A stretch of 64,000 bases of DNA from Azoarcus sp. DD4 (GCF_006496635.1 NZ_CP022958.1:4836001-4900000), one strand, 5' to 3'; shown: positions 22,320 through 32,277, counted from the stretch's first letter. Made by a program: numbers and translations. The notes: generated from the letters alone by a model not told the origin.

Positions 22320-23810
22320 TTACAAGCCGAGTGTCCCCCACATTTCGTCGACGCGGCGTCTGACCGCCGCATCCATCACGATGGGACGTCCCCATTCGCG
22401 ATTCGTTTCACCCGGCCACTTGTTGGTGGCATCGATGCCCATCTTGGAGCCGAGGCCGGCCACCGGGCTGGCGAAGTCGAGATAGTCGATGGGCGTGTTA
22501 TCGACCAGCGTGGTGTCGCGCGTGGCATCCACCCGGGTGGTCATCGCCCAGATCACTTCCTTCCAGTCGCGGATGTTCACGTCATCATCCACCACGATGA
22601 TGAACTTGGTGTACATGAACTGGCGCAGGAAGCTCCAGATGCCGAACATCACCCGCTTGGCGTGCCCCGGATACTGCTTCTTCATGCTCACCACCGCCAG
22701 CCGGTACGAACAACCCTCCGGCGGCAGATAGAAATCGGTGATCTCGGGAAACTGCTTCTGCAGCAGCGGCACGAACACCTCGTTCAGCGCCAGCCCCAGC
22801 ATTGCCGGCTCGTCGGGCGGCTTGCCGGTGTAGGTGGAGTGGTAGATCGGGTCGCGTCGCATCGTGATGCGTTCGATGGTGAATACCGGGAAGTCGGCCA
22901 CTTCGTTGTAGTAACCGGTGTGGTCGCCATAGGGGCCTTCCGGCGCCATGTCGTCCGGCTGGATCACGCCTTCGAGCACGATCTCGCTGGATGCCGGCAC
23001 CTGCAGGTCGGAGCCGAGACACTTCACCAGCTCGGTCTTGGCGCCGCGCAGCAGGCCGGCGAACTGGTATTCGGAGATGGTATCCGGCACCGGCGTGACC
23101 GCGCCGAGGATGGTCGCCGGGTCGCAGCCCAGCACCACCGCCACCGGGAAGGGCTCGCCCGGGTGCGCCTGCTGGTGTTCGCGGAAATCCAGCGCGCCGC
23201 CGCGGTGTGCCAGCCAGCGCATGATCACGCGGTTGCGGCCGATCACCTGCTGGCGGTAGATGCCGAGGTTCTGACGCTTCTTGTGCGGCCCGCGCGTCAC
23301 CACCAGGCCCCAGGTGATCAGCGGGGCCGCATCGCCGGGCCAGCAGTGCTGGATCGGCAGCTTGGCCAGATCCACCTCCTCGCCCTCCCACACCACCTGC
23401 TGGCAGGGTGCCGAGCGCACTTCCTTGGGTGCCATGTTGAGCACCTGTTTCAGCACCGGCCACTTCTCCCAGGCGTCCTTCAGGCCCTTTGGCGGCTCCG
23501 GTTCCTTGAGGAAGGACAGCAGCCGGCCGACCTCGCGCAGCGGCGTGCTCCAGTCGCCGTCGGCCACATCCTCGCCCATGCCCATCGCCACCCGCTGCGG
23601 CGTGCCGAACAGGTTGGCGAGCACCGGAATGGCCTGCGGCACGCCCCTGGTGACCGGCTTTTCGAACAGCAGTGCCGGGCCGCCGGCGCGCAACACGCGG
23701 TCGGCGATCTCGGTCATCTCCAGGTGCGTATCCACCGGCGCGGTGATGCGCTTGAGTTCGCCGCGGCTTTCGAGCTGGGCGATGAAGTCGCGCAGATCCT
23801 CGTATTTCAT
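22320..23810 (-). CDS. ubiD: 3-Octaprenyl-4-hydroxybenzoate carboxy-lyase
   Basis: 496 residues, near-identical in length to E. coli UbiD. It decarboxylates the polyprenyl-hydroxybenzoate intermediate of ubiquinone synthesis with prenylated FMN (made by UbiX, not seen here). Recognisable stretches include KYEDLRDFIAQLE at the start, GIYRQQVIGRNRVIMRW, PEGPYGDHTGYY and IVVDDDVNIRDW. It begins 9 bases after the pyrF stop, so the two are probably co-transcribed. Confidence 0.95.
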   Translation of the reverse strand: MKYEDLRDFIAQLESRGELKRITAPVDTHLEMTEIADRVLRAGGPALLFEKPVTRGVPQAIPVLANLFGTPQRVAMGMGEDVADGDWSTPLREVGRLLSFLKEPEPPKGLKDAWEKWPVLKQVLNMAPKEVRSAPCQQVVWEGEEVDLAKLPIQHCWPGDAAPLITWGLVVTRGPHKKRQNLGIYRQQVIGRNRVIMRWLAHRGGALDFREHQQAHPGEPFPVAVVLGCDPATILGAVTPVPDTISEYQFAGLLRGAKTELVKCLGSDLQVPASSEIVLEGVIQPDDMAPEGPYGDHTGYYNEVADFPVFTIERITMRRDPIYHSTYTGKPPDEPAMLGLALNEVFVPLLQKQFPEITDFYLPPEGCSYRLAVVSMKKQYPGHAKRVMFGIWSFLRQFMYTKFIIVVDDDVNIRDWKEVIWAMTTRVDATRDTTLVDNTPIDYLDFASPVAGLGSKMGIDATNKWPGETNREWGRPIVMDAAVRRRVDEMWGTLGL

Positions 23811-23819
23811 CGGCCGGCC

Positions 23820-24632
23820 TCAGCGGTAGGCGTTGATCGCGTCGCGCGTCTGCAGCGCGGCCGCGCGCGCGGCGGCGGCGAAGTCCTCGCCCTTGCCCGC
23901 ATACAGGATGGCGCGCGAGGAATTGATCATCAGCCCGCCGCCGCTGGCGCTGCGACCGGCCTTCACCGTGGCCTCGATATCACCGCCCTGGGCGCCGATG
24001 CCCGGCACCAGCAGCGGCATGTCGCCGGTGAGTGCGCGCACGCGGGCGATCTCCGCCGGGAAGGTGGCGCCCACCACCAGGCCGCAGTTGCCGCTGGCGT
24101 TCCAGTCCTCGGCCACCAGACGGGCGACGCGTTCGTAGAGTTTCTCGCCGCCGACGTCGAGGAATTGCAGGTCGGAACCGCCCGGGTTGGAGGTGCGGCA
24201 CAGCAGGATCACGCCCTTGTCCGGGTAGGCGAGGTAGGGATCGACCGAGTCGCGGCCCATGTAGGGATTGACCGTGATCGCGTCCGCCTTGAAGCGCTCG
24301 AAGGCCTCCACCGCGTACTGCTCGGCGGTGCTGCCGATGTCGCCGCGCTTGGCGTCGAGGATCACCGGAACATTCGGGTGGCAGGCGTGGATGTGGTCGA
24401 TCAGCGCTTCGAGCTGGTCCTCGGCGCGGCGTGCGGCGAAGTAGGCGATCTGCGGCTTGAAGCAGCACACCAGGTCGGCGGTGGCATCGACGATGGCCGC
24501 ACAGAATTCGAAGATCGCATCCGGACGGCCCTGAAGATGGGCGGGGAACTTGGCCGGATCGGGGTCGAGGCCGACGCAGAGCAGGCTGTCGCGCTGCTGC
24601 CACGCCGCCTGGAGGGCGGTCATGAAGTGCAT
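23820..24632 (-). CDS. pyrF: Orotidine 5'-phosphate decarboxylase
   Basis: 270 residues, the longer type 2 form. Makes UMP from OMP. Catalytic Lys/Asp lie in ILDAKRGDIGSTAEQY, with substrate contacts in CVGLDPDPAKFP and the late VPGIGAQGGD phosphate-binding loop. It lies just downstream of the sirtuin gene and upstream of ubiD. Confidence 0.96.
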   Translation of the reverse strand: MHFMTALQAAWQQRDSLLCVGLDPDPAKFPAHLQGRPDAIFEFCAAIVDATADLVCCFKPQIAYFAARRAEDQLEALIDHIHACHPNVPVILDAKRGDIGSTAEQYAVEAFERFKADAITVNPYMGRDSVDPYLAYPDKGVILLCRTSNPGGSDLQFLDVGGEKLYERVARLVAEDWNASGNCGLVVGATFPAEIARVRALTGDMPLLVPGIGAQGGDIEATVKAGRSASGGGLMINSSRAILYAGKGEDFAAAARAAALQTRDAINAYR

Positions 24633-24696
24633 GGGGGACGTCCTTGGGTTAGCGGCGGCATGATACCAGCGCCGCCCCCGCCCCGACCGCCGCGGC

Positions 24697-25470
24697 TCAG
24701 GCCGCCTCGGGATGCAGGCGCTGCCACAGGGCGAGGAAAGCCTCGGCCGCCCCCATGCGCAAGCGGTGCTGCACCAGGTGACTCACTTCGGTATCGCCCG
24801 GATTGATCTCCACCGTAGGCACGCCCTCCTGCCGCGCCCACCACACCGGACCGGCAATGTAGGGAAAAACGCTGGTGGTGCCGATCGACACCACCAGGTC
24901 GAAACCGGCTTCGAGCAGATGTTCCAGCCGGTCCATCTCGCGCGTCGGCAGCATTTCGCCGAACAGCACGATGTCCGGCCGCAGGACCCCGCCGCATACC
25001 GGGCAGGCCGGTGGCAGCACCAGGCCGGCGAAGTCCTCCACCATGCGGTTGTGGCTGCACTCGGTGCAGCGCAGATGGTGAACGGTGCCGTGGATCTCGA
25101 TCAGGTGCGCGGAGCCGGCGGCGCGATGCAGACCATCGACGTTCTGCGTCAGCACCCAGACACCCGGCTTCTCCGCTTCCAGTGCAGCGATCGTGCGGTG
25201 CGCGGCATTGGGCCGGGCGCCGCGGCAGTTGGCCTCGATCTCGGCGATGTATTTCCAGGTGATGTCGGGCCGATGCGCCATCATGTGACCGGACAGCGCC
25301 TCCTCGATGGTCAGGCCCTCGGCGGTGAGGCGCTCGTGGTACAGCCCGCCGATGCCGCGGTAGGTGGGCAGGCCGGAATCGGCCGAGATGCCGGCGCCGG
25401 TGATGAAGAGGATGCGTCGCGCAGCGGCGATCAGCGCGGCAACGGCATCGAGCGTGGCGGAGTGGTCCAT
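24697..25470 (-). CDS. Sir2-family NAD-dependent protein deacylase
   Basis: 257 residues from ATG at 25470; the open frame begins at 25515 but MDHSATLDAV is the better start. NAD-binding GAGISADSGLPTYRG, TQNVDGLH, catalytic His127 in EIHGTV and four zinc cysteines (C135, C138, C156, C159) are all present. It would remove acyl groups from lysines using NAD. Which acyl group cannot be told. Confidence 0.92.
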   Translation of the reverse strand: MDHSATLDAVAALIAAARRILFITGAGISADSGLPTYRGIGGLYHERLTAEGLTIEEALSGHMMAHRPDITWKYIAEIEANCRGARPNAAHRTIAALEAEKPGVWVLTQNVDGLHRAAGSAHLIEIHGTVHHLRCTECSHNRMVEDFAGLVLPPACPVCGGVLRPDIVLFGEMLPTREMDRLEHLLEAGFDLVVSIGTTSVFPYIAGPVWWARQEGVPTVEINPGDTEVSHLVQHRLRMGAAEAFLALWQRLHPEAA

Positions 25471-25570
25471 GGCGGGAGCGCGGTTCGGATAATGCCATGA
25501 TGATACGCCGCACACCGCCTGCCAGTCGTACCGGACATCCGCAATTGTCTACTCCGGCAGCCCGACGACA

Positions 25571-27664
25571 CTAGGCGGGCGGCTCGCCGACCCGGGTCAC
25601 CTCGACCAGGCAGTCGTAGAACACCGGCCCGCCGCCCATGTCGGTCAATGCCGCGGACGTCACCGCATTGGCGTTTTCGCCATCGCCGGAGAGCTTCTGC
25701 CACCAGATCGACGGCGCCACCGCCACGCCACGGCGCACGCCGTCGGTCACCACCGCACGCGCATGGAAAGCCCCGCGGTCGTTGTGGATACGGACGCGAT
25801 CGCCGTCGACAATGCCGCGCTCGCCAGCGTCGTCCGGATGCAGCTCCAGCTTGGGGCTGCCTTCCTGCGCGACGAAGCGCGGCAGGTTGGCGAAGCTGGT
25901 ATTGAGGAAGTTGCGCGCCGGCGGCGAGATCAACGCCAGCGGATAGCGCGCCGCCAGCGCCGGATTGCTGACCACCGATTCGTAGGGCGGATGCCACGCC
26001 GGCAGTGGGTCCAGTCCCTGCGCGGCGAGGGACTCCGAATGGAACTCGCATTTGCCCGAAGGCGTGCGGAATCCACCATCGGCAAAGGGCGCGAAAGGCC
26101 GCGGCAGGTTCAGGCGCGCCCAACCGCGTGCAGCCAGCTGGGCCGGCGTCAGGCCGAGCGCGCGCGGATCATTGCGCTTGAAGGCGGCGGCGGCGATGTC
26201 CTCGTCCGATTCGTACAAGGCGGAATCCGCGAAACCGAGACGTGCCGCCAGCAGGCGGAAGACCTCGGTGTTCGGCTTGGCCTCGCCCAGCGGCGCGATC
26301 GCCGGCTGGTTGGCTACCGCGTAGATGTGGCCGTAGGAAGTGTGGACGTCGCGGTGTTCGAGCTGGCTGGTGGCAGGCAGCAGGATGTCGGCGTAGTCGG
26401 CGGTGTCGGTCTGGAAGAGCTCGTGCACCACGCAGAACAGGTCGTCGCGGGCAAAGCCGGCGCGCACCCGGTTGCTGTCGGGCGCCACCGCCACCGGGTT
26501 GGCGTTGTAGACGTAGATCGCGTCTATCCGCGGGTCGCGCGTCTCGAGCAGCGCATCGCCGATGGTCGACATATTGATCGCCCGCGGCGGCCGTGTGGCA
26601 GCATCCGGGTAGAGATCGGGCCGTTCGAGCGCATGGCGATCGACCGGAAAGTTGCCCGAGGTCGACAGCAACGCACCGCCCGCTGGATGACGCCAGGCGC
26701 CGGTAAGCGCCGGCAGGCAGGCAACGTTGCGCACCGCCATGCCGCCCCCGCCGCTGCGGTTGAGGCCGTAATTGAGCCGGATCAGCGTCGGCGTGCTGCG
26801 ACCGTAGTCGAGGGCAAGCTCGCGGATCGCGGACGCCGGCAGTCCGGTGAGTGCTGCCGCCCACTCCGGGGTGCACGTCCGCACCCGCTCGGCGAGCTGG
26901 TCGAAGCCCAGCGTGTGGCGGGCGATGTAGTCGCGGTCGAGCAGATCCTCGGCGATCAGCACCTGCATCATCGCCAGCGCCAGCGCACCGTCGGTGCCAG
27001 GCAGCGGCGCGAGATGCAGGTGGCACTTCTCCGCGGTCTCCGAGCGGCGCGGATCGATGCACACCAGCTTCGCACCGCGCCGCTTGGCCTCCTGGATGTA
27101 GCGCCAGCCATGCACATTGGACACCACCGGATTGCCGCCCCAGATGATGATGAGGCGGGCATCGGCGACGGCTTCCGGATCGGTGCCGATCGAGGCGCCC
27201 ACAGTCGCCTTCCAGCCCATTGCGCCCGCCGAGGCGCAGATCGTGCGGTCCAGCCGGGACGCGCCGAGCCGATTGAAAAAGCGCCGGTCCAGGCTTTCGC
27301 TCTGCACCAGCCCCATTGTTCCGGCATAGCTGTAGGGCAGGATGCCGCGCGGGTCGTCGGCGGCGATGCGGCGGAACCTGTCGGCGATGATGTCGAGCGC
27401 GTCGTCCCAGGTAATGCGCTCGAAGCGCCCCTCGCCTTTGGCGCCGATACGGCGCATCGGATGCATCAGGCGCTGCTCGGAATAGACCCGCTCGAGGTAG
27501 TACGCGACCTTGGTGCACAGCGCGCCGTTGGTGAAGGGCAGGTCGTCCGCGCCGCGCAGCTTGACCGCGCGGCCCTCCTGCACCGTGACTTCCATCGCGC
27601 AGGTGTCGGGACAATCGTGGGGACAGGCGGCGCGGACCACCCGGGTCGTTTCCATATTGCTCAT
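25571..27664 (-). CDS. Molybdopterin-dependent oxidoreductase, substrate unknown
   Basis: 697 residues from ATG at 27664 (MSNMETTR). The DMSO-reductase superfamily layout is clear: an N-terminal [4Fe-4S] site C14-x3-C18-x3-C22-x27-C50, a large MGD-binding core (IIWGGNPVVSNVH, YVYNANPVAVAPD, LLPATSQLEHRD) and a C-terminal MGD-cap domain (HPDDAGERGIVDGDRVRIHNDRG). No Tat signal is visible, so it is probably cytoplasmic. No electron-transfer subunit lies next to it. The protein matches the broad 'molybdopterin oxidoreductase' group, and I cannot assign a substrate. Confidence 0.88.
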   Translation of the reverse strand: MSNMETTRVVRAACPHDCPDTCAMEVTVQEGRAVKLRGADDLPFTNGALCTKVAYYLERVYSEQRLMHPMRRIGAKGEGRFERITWDDALDIIADRFRRIAADDPRGILPYSYAGTMGLVQSESLDRRFFNRLGASRLDRTICASAGAMGWKATVGASIGTDPEAVADARLIIIWGGNPVVSNVHGWRYIQEAKRRGAKLVCIDPRRSETAEKCHLHLAPLPGTDGALALAMMQVLIAEDLLDRDYIARHTLGFDQLAERVRTCTPEWAAALTGLPASAIRELALDYGRSTPTLIRLNYGLNRSGGGGMAVRNVACLPALTGAWRHPAGGALLSTSGNFPVDRHALERPDLYPDAATRPPRAINMSTIGDALLETRDPRIDAIYVYNANPVAVAPDSNRVRAGFARDDLFCVVHELFQTDTADYADILLPATSQLEHRDVHTSYGHIYAVANQPAIAPLGEAKPNTEVFRLLAARLGFADSALYESDEDIAAAAFKRNDPRALGLTPAQLAARGWARLNLPRPFAPFADGGFRTPSGKCEFHSESLAAQGLDPLPAWHPPYESVVSNPALAARYPLALISPPARNFLNTSFANLPRFVAQEGSPKLELHPDDAGERGIVDGDRVRIHNDRGAFHARAVVTDGVRRGVAVAPSIWWQKLSGDGENANAVTSAALTDMGGGPVFYDCLVEVTRVGEPPA

Positions 27665-27710
27665 CACGGCTCCCTGACCGCCGCGGCCCGCCGGCAGCAG
27701 GTTCAACGGC

Positions 27711-28343
27711 TCAATGTTGCGCCCGTCTGGCGGAGGACATCAGCTCCAGATAGCGCTCGCGGTCCGCCTCGTAGCGCTGACGCACCGCCTCGCGCTCGCG
27801 CACCTTGGCCGCCATCACCGAACGGTGCGAAGCGAGTTCGCTGTCGAGATCGCGCAAGGCCTCGGCCTGCGCACGCGTCACCTGCTGGCCGCGCTTGCCC
27901 TCGGCATCCGGCAGGATGCGCTTGCGCCGCTCCATCAGGTCTTCCTCGCGGACACGCAGATCGGCAAGCGAACGATCGGCGTCGGCCAGCGCACGGTCGC
28001 GGCGTCGGTCGAGGTCGTCGACATTCTGGTAGGTCTCGAGCAGGGCCTGGTCGAGCCGGCGGCTCTTGGCCGCAAGCGCCTCTTCTTCCTTGCGGCGCTC
28101 GGCCTCGGCGTTGCGACGGGCGATTTCCTCGGCGCTCGGCGGCGGCGGCACCTTCTTGCGGATCACGCCCTGCGGGCCGATCTCGCGATAGGCCTGGCCA
28201 TAGCAGGCCGGCGGCAGCATGTCGCTGCACACCGGCTGGCCGCCGACATCGCAGCAATAGATGGTCTTCGCTGCCTGAGCCGGTGAGAGTGCCAGCAACA
28301 GCCCCCCCGCCAGGCCGAGCTTAACGAGTGCTCGCAATGCCAT
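27711..28343 (-). CDS. Exported coiled-coil protein with DUF4124-like N-terminus
   Basis: 210 residues: a signal peptide (LGLAGGLLLALSPAQA), a Cys-bearing segment (TIYCCDVGGQPVCSDMLPPACYG), and then 140 residues of Glu/Arg/Ala-rich coiled coil. The N-terminus resembles the DUF4124 type of periplasmic protein. The start overlaps the end of pyrE by 23 bases. Function unknown. Confidence 0.82.
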   Translation of the reverse strand: MALRALVKLGLAGGLLLALSPAQAAKTIYCCDVGGQPVCSDMLPPACYGQAYREIGPQGVIRKKVPPPPSAEEIARRNAEAERRKEEEALAAKSRRLDQALLETYQNVDDLDRRRDRALADADRSLADLRVREEDLMERRKRILPDAEGKRGQQVTRAQAEALRDLDSELASHRSVMAAKVREREAVRQRYEADRERYLELMSSARRAQH

Positions 28344-28989
28344 AGGTCTCCCGGTAGGCGCGCACGGCGTCGAGGTTGGCCGCTAATTCGGGACTGTCCG
28401 CGAGATAGGCGATCAGATCTTCCAGTGTCGCCACCGCGATCACCGGGATGCCGAAGCTTTCGCGCACTTCCTGCACCGCCGACAGCGCCCCCTTGCCGCG
28501 CTCCATGCGGTCCAGCGCGATCACCACGCCGGCCGGCGTGGCGCCTGCGGCACGGATGATTTCGACCGACTCGCGCACCGAGGTACCCGCCGAGATGACG
28601 TCGTCGAGGATGAGCACGCGCCCGGCGAGCGGCGCACCGATCAGCGTGCCGCCTTCGCCGTGGTCCTTGGCTTCCTTGCGATTGAAGGCGAAGGGCAGGT
28701 CGACGCCCTCCTCGGCCAACCGGATCGCGGTGCCCGCCACCAGCGGAATGCCTTTGTAGGCCGGGCCGAACAGCATGTCGCAGGCCACGCCGGCACTGCG
28801 GATGGCGCGCGCATAATAGCCGCACAGTTCGCGGAACGAGGCACCGTCGTCGAACAGGCCGGCATTGAAGAAATAGGGTGAGTTGCGTCCCGCCTTGGTG
28901 ACGAAGGAACCGAAGCGCAGCACGCCCTTGCGGCAGGCGAGCGCGATGAAATCCCGGCTAAAATCCGGTGCTCTGAGTTGTGCTTCCAC
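28321..28989 (-). CDS. pyrE: Orotate phosphoribosyltransferase
   Basis: 222 residues. Joins orotate to PRPP to give OMP. The PRPP loop VLILDDVISAGTSVRES and the start of the type I fold (FGSFVTKAGRNSPYFFNAGLF) are typical. pyrF, the next enzyme, lies 3.7 kb away on the same strand. It diverges from the exonuclease gene. Confidence 0.96.
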   Translation of the reverse strand: MEAQLRAPDFSRDFIALACRKGVLRFGSFVTKAGRNSPYFFNAGLFDDGASFRELCGYYARAIRSAGVACDMLFGPAYKGIPLVAGTAIRLAEEGVDLPFAFNRKEAKDHGEGGTLIGAPLAGRVLILDDVISAGTSVRESVEIIRAAGATPAGVVIALDRMERGKGALSAVQEVRESFGIPVIAVATLEDLIAYLADSPELAANLDAVRAYRETYGIASTR

Positions 28990-29052
28990 GACTTATCTAC
29001 TCGCAATCGGCGGCCCGGGATCGCGCCGCAAGCTCAAGGAAAAAACGCGACC

Positions 29053-29835
29053 ATGTTACGCATCATCTCCGCCAACCTCAACGGCATCCGGTCCGCCACC
29101 ACCAAGGGCTTCCTCGACTGGTTTCCCGCCCAGAATGCCGACGTGGTATGCGTCCAGGAACTCAAGGCGCAAGCAGCCGACCTCAGCGACCCGATGCATG
29201 GACCGGCCGGCTACCAGGGCTGGTTCCATTACGCCGAGAAGAAGGGCTACAGCGGCGTCGGCATCTACAGCCGCCACACGCCCGACCGCATCGTCGAAGG
29301 CCTGGGCATCGCCGACATCGACGCCGAGGGCCGCTACCTGCAGGCCGACTTCGGCAAACTTTCTGTGATCTCGCTCTACCTGCCGTCCGGCTCCAGCTCG
29401 GAGGAGCGCCAGCAGGCCAAGTTCAGCTTCATGGAGCGCTTCCAGCCGCGTCTGGCAGAACTGCGTGCCAGCGGCCAGGAGGTGGTGATCTGCGGCGACT
29501 GGAACATCGCCCACAAGGAAATCGACCTCAAGAACTGGAAGAGCAACCAGAAGAACTCCGGTTTCCTGCCGGAGGAGCGGGCCTGGATAGGCAAGCTCTT
29601 CGACGAGCACGGCTGGGTGGACGTCTATCGCCGGCTGTACCCGGACGCCACCGGCGATAGCTACACCTGGTGGTCCAACCGCGGTCAGGCCTGGGCAAAG
29701 AACGTGGGCTGGAGGATCGACTACCACCTCGCCACCCCTGGCATTGCCGACACCGCACGCGAAGCCGCGATCTACAAGGAACAGCGCTTTTCCGATCACG
29801 CCCCGCTGACCGTCGATTACGACTTCAGCCTTTGA
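29053..29835 (+). CDS. xthA: Exonuclease III-family AP endonuclease
   Basis: 260 residues from ATG at 29053 (MLRIISANLNGIRSA); the earlier in-frame start overlaps the pyrE promoter region. The endonuclease/exonuclease/phosphatase fold has its catalytic residues in CVQELKAQ, ICGDWNIAHKEIDLKN, WRIDYHL and the terminal SDHAPLTVDY. It cuts at abasic sites and degrades 3' ends in base-excision repair. Confidence 0.95.
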   Translation: MLRIISANLNGIRSATTKGFLDWFPAQNADVVCVQELKAQAADLSDPMHGPAGYQGWFHYAEKKGYSGVGIYSRHTPDRIVEGLGIADIDAEGRYLQADFGKLSVISLYLPSGSSSEERQQAKFSFMERFQPRLAELRASGQEVVICGDWNIAHKEIDLKNWKSNQKNSGFLPEERAWIGKLFDEHGWVDVYRRLYPDATGDSYTWWSNRGQAWAKNVGWRIDYHLATPGIADTAREAAIYKEQRFSDHAPLTVDYDFSL

Positions 29836-29887
29836 GTGCGACACCCCGGCGGGTCGTTCGCGGGCGGCCAGCCGGTCCACCGGAAAC

Positions 29888-29916
29888 TTTCCGGCATATT
29901 GCCGGCGTGCTATAAA
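29888..29916 (+). promoter_or_regulatory. Candidate promoter of the EAL regulator/kinase pair
   Basis: TATAAA at 29911-29916 with a weak TTTCCG 17 bp upstream. A short inverted repeat CCGGAAA-C-TTTCCGG (29879-29893) overlaps the -35. The leader then runs about 85 bases to a strong AAGGAGG. Otherwise the 168-bp gap holds only GC-rich short repeats. Confidence 0.4.
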
Positions 29917-30003
29917 AAATTGAGTCGCATCTTCCCGATATGAATATCCACTGACATCCGGCGACGGCCGGCCCGCCGGCGCTGCTGCGCCGAAGGAGGA
30001 TGG

Positions 30004-32277
30004 ATGGATCCGCATGCACATGCCACCACCCCGCCGGCACACGACGATGTCTTCGCCTTCGCCGAAGAGGAAGCGGCTCCGTCTGCCGCCCATGGGCAGG
30101 AGGCAACCGGCGGTCCGCTGCTGCGGGTGCTGTCGGTGGACGACGACCCCGCCTTTCAGGACTCGCTGCGCTACTCGCTCGCCGGCTACCGCTATCGCGA
30201 CCAGCGGATCGAGCTGCTCACCGCAGCCTCGGCCAATCAGGCCGCCGGCCTGCTCGCTGCCGAACGCGACATCGCGGTGGTTTTGCTCGACGTGGTCATG
30301 GAATCGGACGATGCCGGCCTGCGGCTGGTGAAAAGCATCCGCGAGCTCATCGGCAACGCCGAGATCCGCATCATCCTGCTCACCGGCCAGCCGGGCGTCG
30401 CACCGATGCAGGCCTCGCTCGCCGGCCTCGACATCAACGACTACTGGCTCAAGACCGACCTCAGCCGCGAACGCCTGCACGGCATCGTCACCAGCGCGCT
30501 GCGGGCCTGGGAGCAGATCAGCGCACTCAACCGGGCGCGGCGCGGACTGCAGATGATCGTCGAGGCGAGCAACAGCCTGACCTCCTCGCGCACCTTGCAC
30601 GATTTCTCCGGCCGGGTGGTGAAAGAGCTTGCCCGCCTGCTGCATCTCGCGCCGGAGGGGGTGGTCTGCGTGCAGGACATGCCGGGCAGCGATCCGCTAT
30701 CGGCCGTCATCGTCGGTGCAGCCGGCCGCTATTCCCATCTGGTGGCCGACCGGCTTGCGGTACTGGACGACGCCCGCATCCGCGGCATGCTCGGCCACGC
30801 CTTGTCGGCCAAGACATCCTTCGCCGACACGGAGAGCCAGGTGCTGTACTTTCCCGGCAACGGCGACGGCCCCCACGGCGCAACCTACGTCGCCACCCGG
30901 CGGGAGCTGGACGACACCGAACTGGAGCTGCTGCGGGTCTTTGCCAGCAACATCAATTCCGGGCTGATCAACGTCTCGCTGGTCAGCCAGCTGGACCGCA
31001 TGGCCTACGAAGACGCCCTGCTCGGCATCCCCAACGGCAACGCCATGCTGCGCGCGCTCGACAGCGTGCTGGCGCTGCCGCCGCCGCGCGACCGCGCCCT
31101 GCTGTTCGTCGATCTCGACCAGTACTCGGAGAGCTGTCTGTCGCTCGGCATCGAACAGGGGGAACTGCTGCTGGCCAAAATCGCGCATCGCCTCAAGCGC
31201 TGCTTCCCGCCGCCAGCGCTGGTCGCGCGCCTGCACGATGACACCTTCGCCATCCTCGGTCCGGCCTCGGCGCTCGGCATCGAACACATCGACCGGCTGG
31301 AGTCGGAGGATCCGGACGCGCCCGATGTCGCGCCCTTCATCAGCATCGGCGCCGCGCGCATCGACCTCGACGACTACGACGGCCCGGCCAAGGCGGCGAT
31401 GGCCACCGGATCCCTGCTGCTCAAGCAGACCCGCCGCCAGGGTCTGAGCCAGGTGACGCAGTACGTGCGCGGCATGGAAACACCGCACAACCAGCGCTTC
31501 ACCCTGTCGCGCGAGTTGCACCGGGCGCTGCGTGGCGACGAAATCGGCATCGCGCTGCAGCCGCAGTACGACCTTGCCGACGGCCGCATCGTCGGCGCAG
31601 AGGCGCTCGCGCGCTGGACCCGCCCCGACGGCAGCCAGATCCCGCCCGCTGCCTTCATCCCCATGGCCGAAGCCAATGGCCTGATCGCGCCGCTGGGCGC
31701 GCGCATCGTCGAACTCGGCTGCCGGGCGCTGGCGCGGCTGGCAGCCGCCGGCTTCCCGAACCTGCCGATTGCAGTCAACGTCTCGGCACTGCAGCTCGCC
31801 CGCAACAGCCTGCTCGATGAGCTGTCCTCCCTGCTCGCACGCTACCGGCTGGACCCGGCCATGCTGGAGCTGGAAGTCACCGAGTCGATCGCGATGGACG
31901 ACCGCTACGCGACTGGCGACATGCTCAACCGCCTGCGCGATGCCGGCTTCCCCATCGCCATCGACGACTTCGGCACCGGCTATTCCTCGCTCGCCTACCT
32001 TCGCACCCTGCCTGCCCACACGCTCAAGATCGACCGCAGCTTCGTGCAGGAGATAGGCAGCACGCCCGAACGTCAGACCATCGCCGACATGATCATCGGC
32101 CTCGGCCGGCGGCTGGACATGCGGGTCATCGCCGAAGGCGTGGAAAACACCGACCAGGCGAACTGGCTGAAGCTGCGCGGCTGCCATCATGCCCAGGGCT
32201 TCCTCTTCGCCCGCCCGGAACCCCTGGACGCGCTGATCGCACGGCTCGCCGGCAACGCGGAGACTCCGCTGCAATGA
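30004..32277 (+). CDS. Response regulator with DUF3369, degenerate GGDEF and intact EAL domain
   Basis: 757 residues. Receiver domain about 40-160 with acidic DDD (46-48), phospho-acceptor Asp96 and Lys140; a DUF3369/GAF-like domain to about 330; a GGDEF domain whose signature has decayed to HDDTF; and a C-terminal EAL domain with EALARW, NVSA, ELEVTES, DDFGTGYSSL, LKIDRSF, AEGVEN and QGFLF. It should therefore degrade c-di-GMP, not make it, with activity set by phosphorylation from the kinase encoded next. The stop overlaps that kinase's start by 4 bases. A strong AAGGAGG precedes the ATG. Confidence 0.92.
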   Translation: MDPHAHATTPPAHDDVFAFAEEEAAPSAAHGQEATGGPLLRVLSVDDDPAFQDSLRYSLAGYRYRDQRIELLTAASANQAAGLLAAERDIAVVLLDVVMESDDAGLRLVKSIRELIGNAEIRIILLTGQPGVAPMQASLAGLDINDYWLKTDLSRERLHGIVTSALRAWEQISALNRARRGLQMIVEASNSLTSSRTLHDFSGRVVKELARLLHLAPEGVVCVQDMPGSDPLSAVIVGAAGRYSHLVADRLAVLDDARIRGMLGHALSAKTSFADTESQVLYFPGNGDGPHGATYVATRRELDDTELELLRVFASNINSGLINVSLVSQLDRMAYEDALLGIPNGNAMLRALDSVLALPPPRDRALLFVDLDQYSESCLSLGIEQGELLLAKIAHRLKRCFPPPALVARLHDDTFAILGPASALGIEHIDRLESEDPDAPDVAPFISIGAARIDLDDYDGPAKAAMATGSLLLKQTRRQGLSQVTQYVRGMETPHNQRFTLSRELHRALRGDEIGIALQPQYDLADGRIVGAEALARWTRPDGSQIPPAAFIPMAEANGLIAPLGARIVELGCRALARLAAAGFPNLPIAVNVSALQLARNSLLDELSSLLARYRLDPAMLELEVTESIAMDDRYATGDMLNRLRDAGFPIAIDDFGTGYSSLAYLRTLPAHTLKIDRSFVQEIGSTPERQTIADMIIGLGRRLDMRVIAEGVENTDQANWLKLRGCHHAQGFLFARPEPLDALIARLAGNAETPLQ

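Noticed and set aside
25763..28324. 853-codon plus-strand frame
   Set aside because: Covers the molybdopterin oxidoreductase and coiled-coil genes in antisense; low-complexity Arg/Gly/His content.
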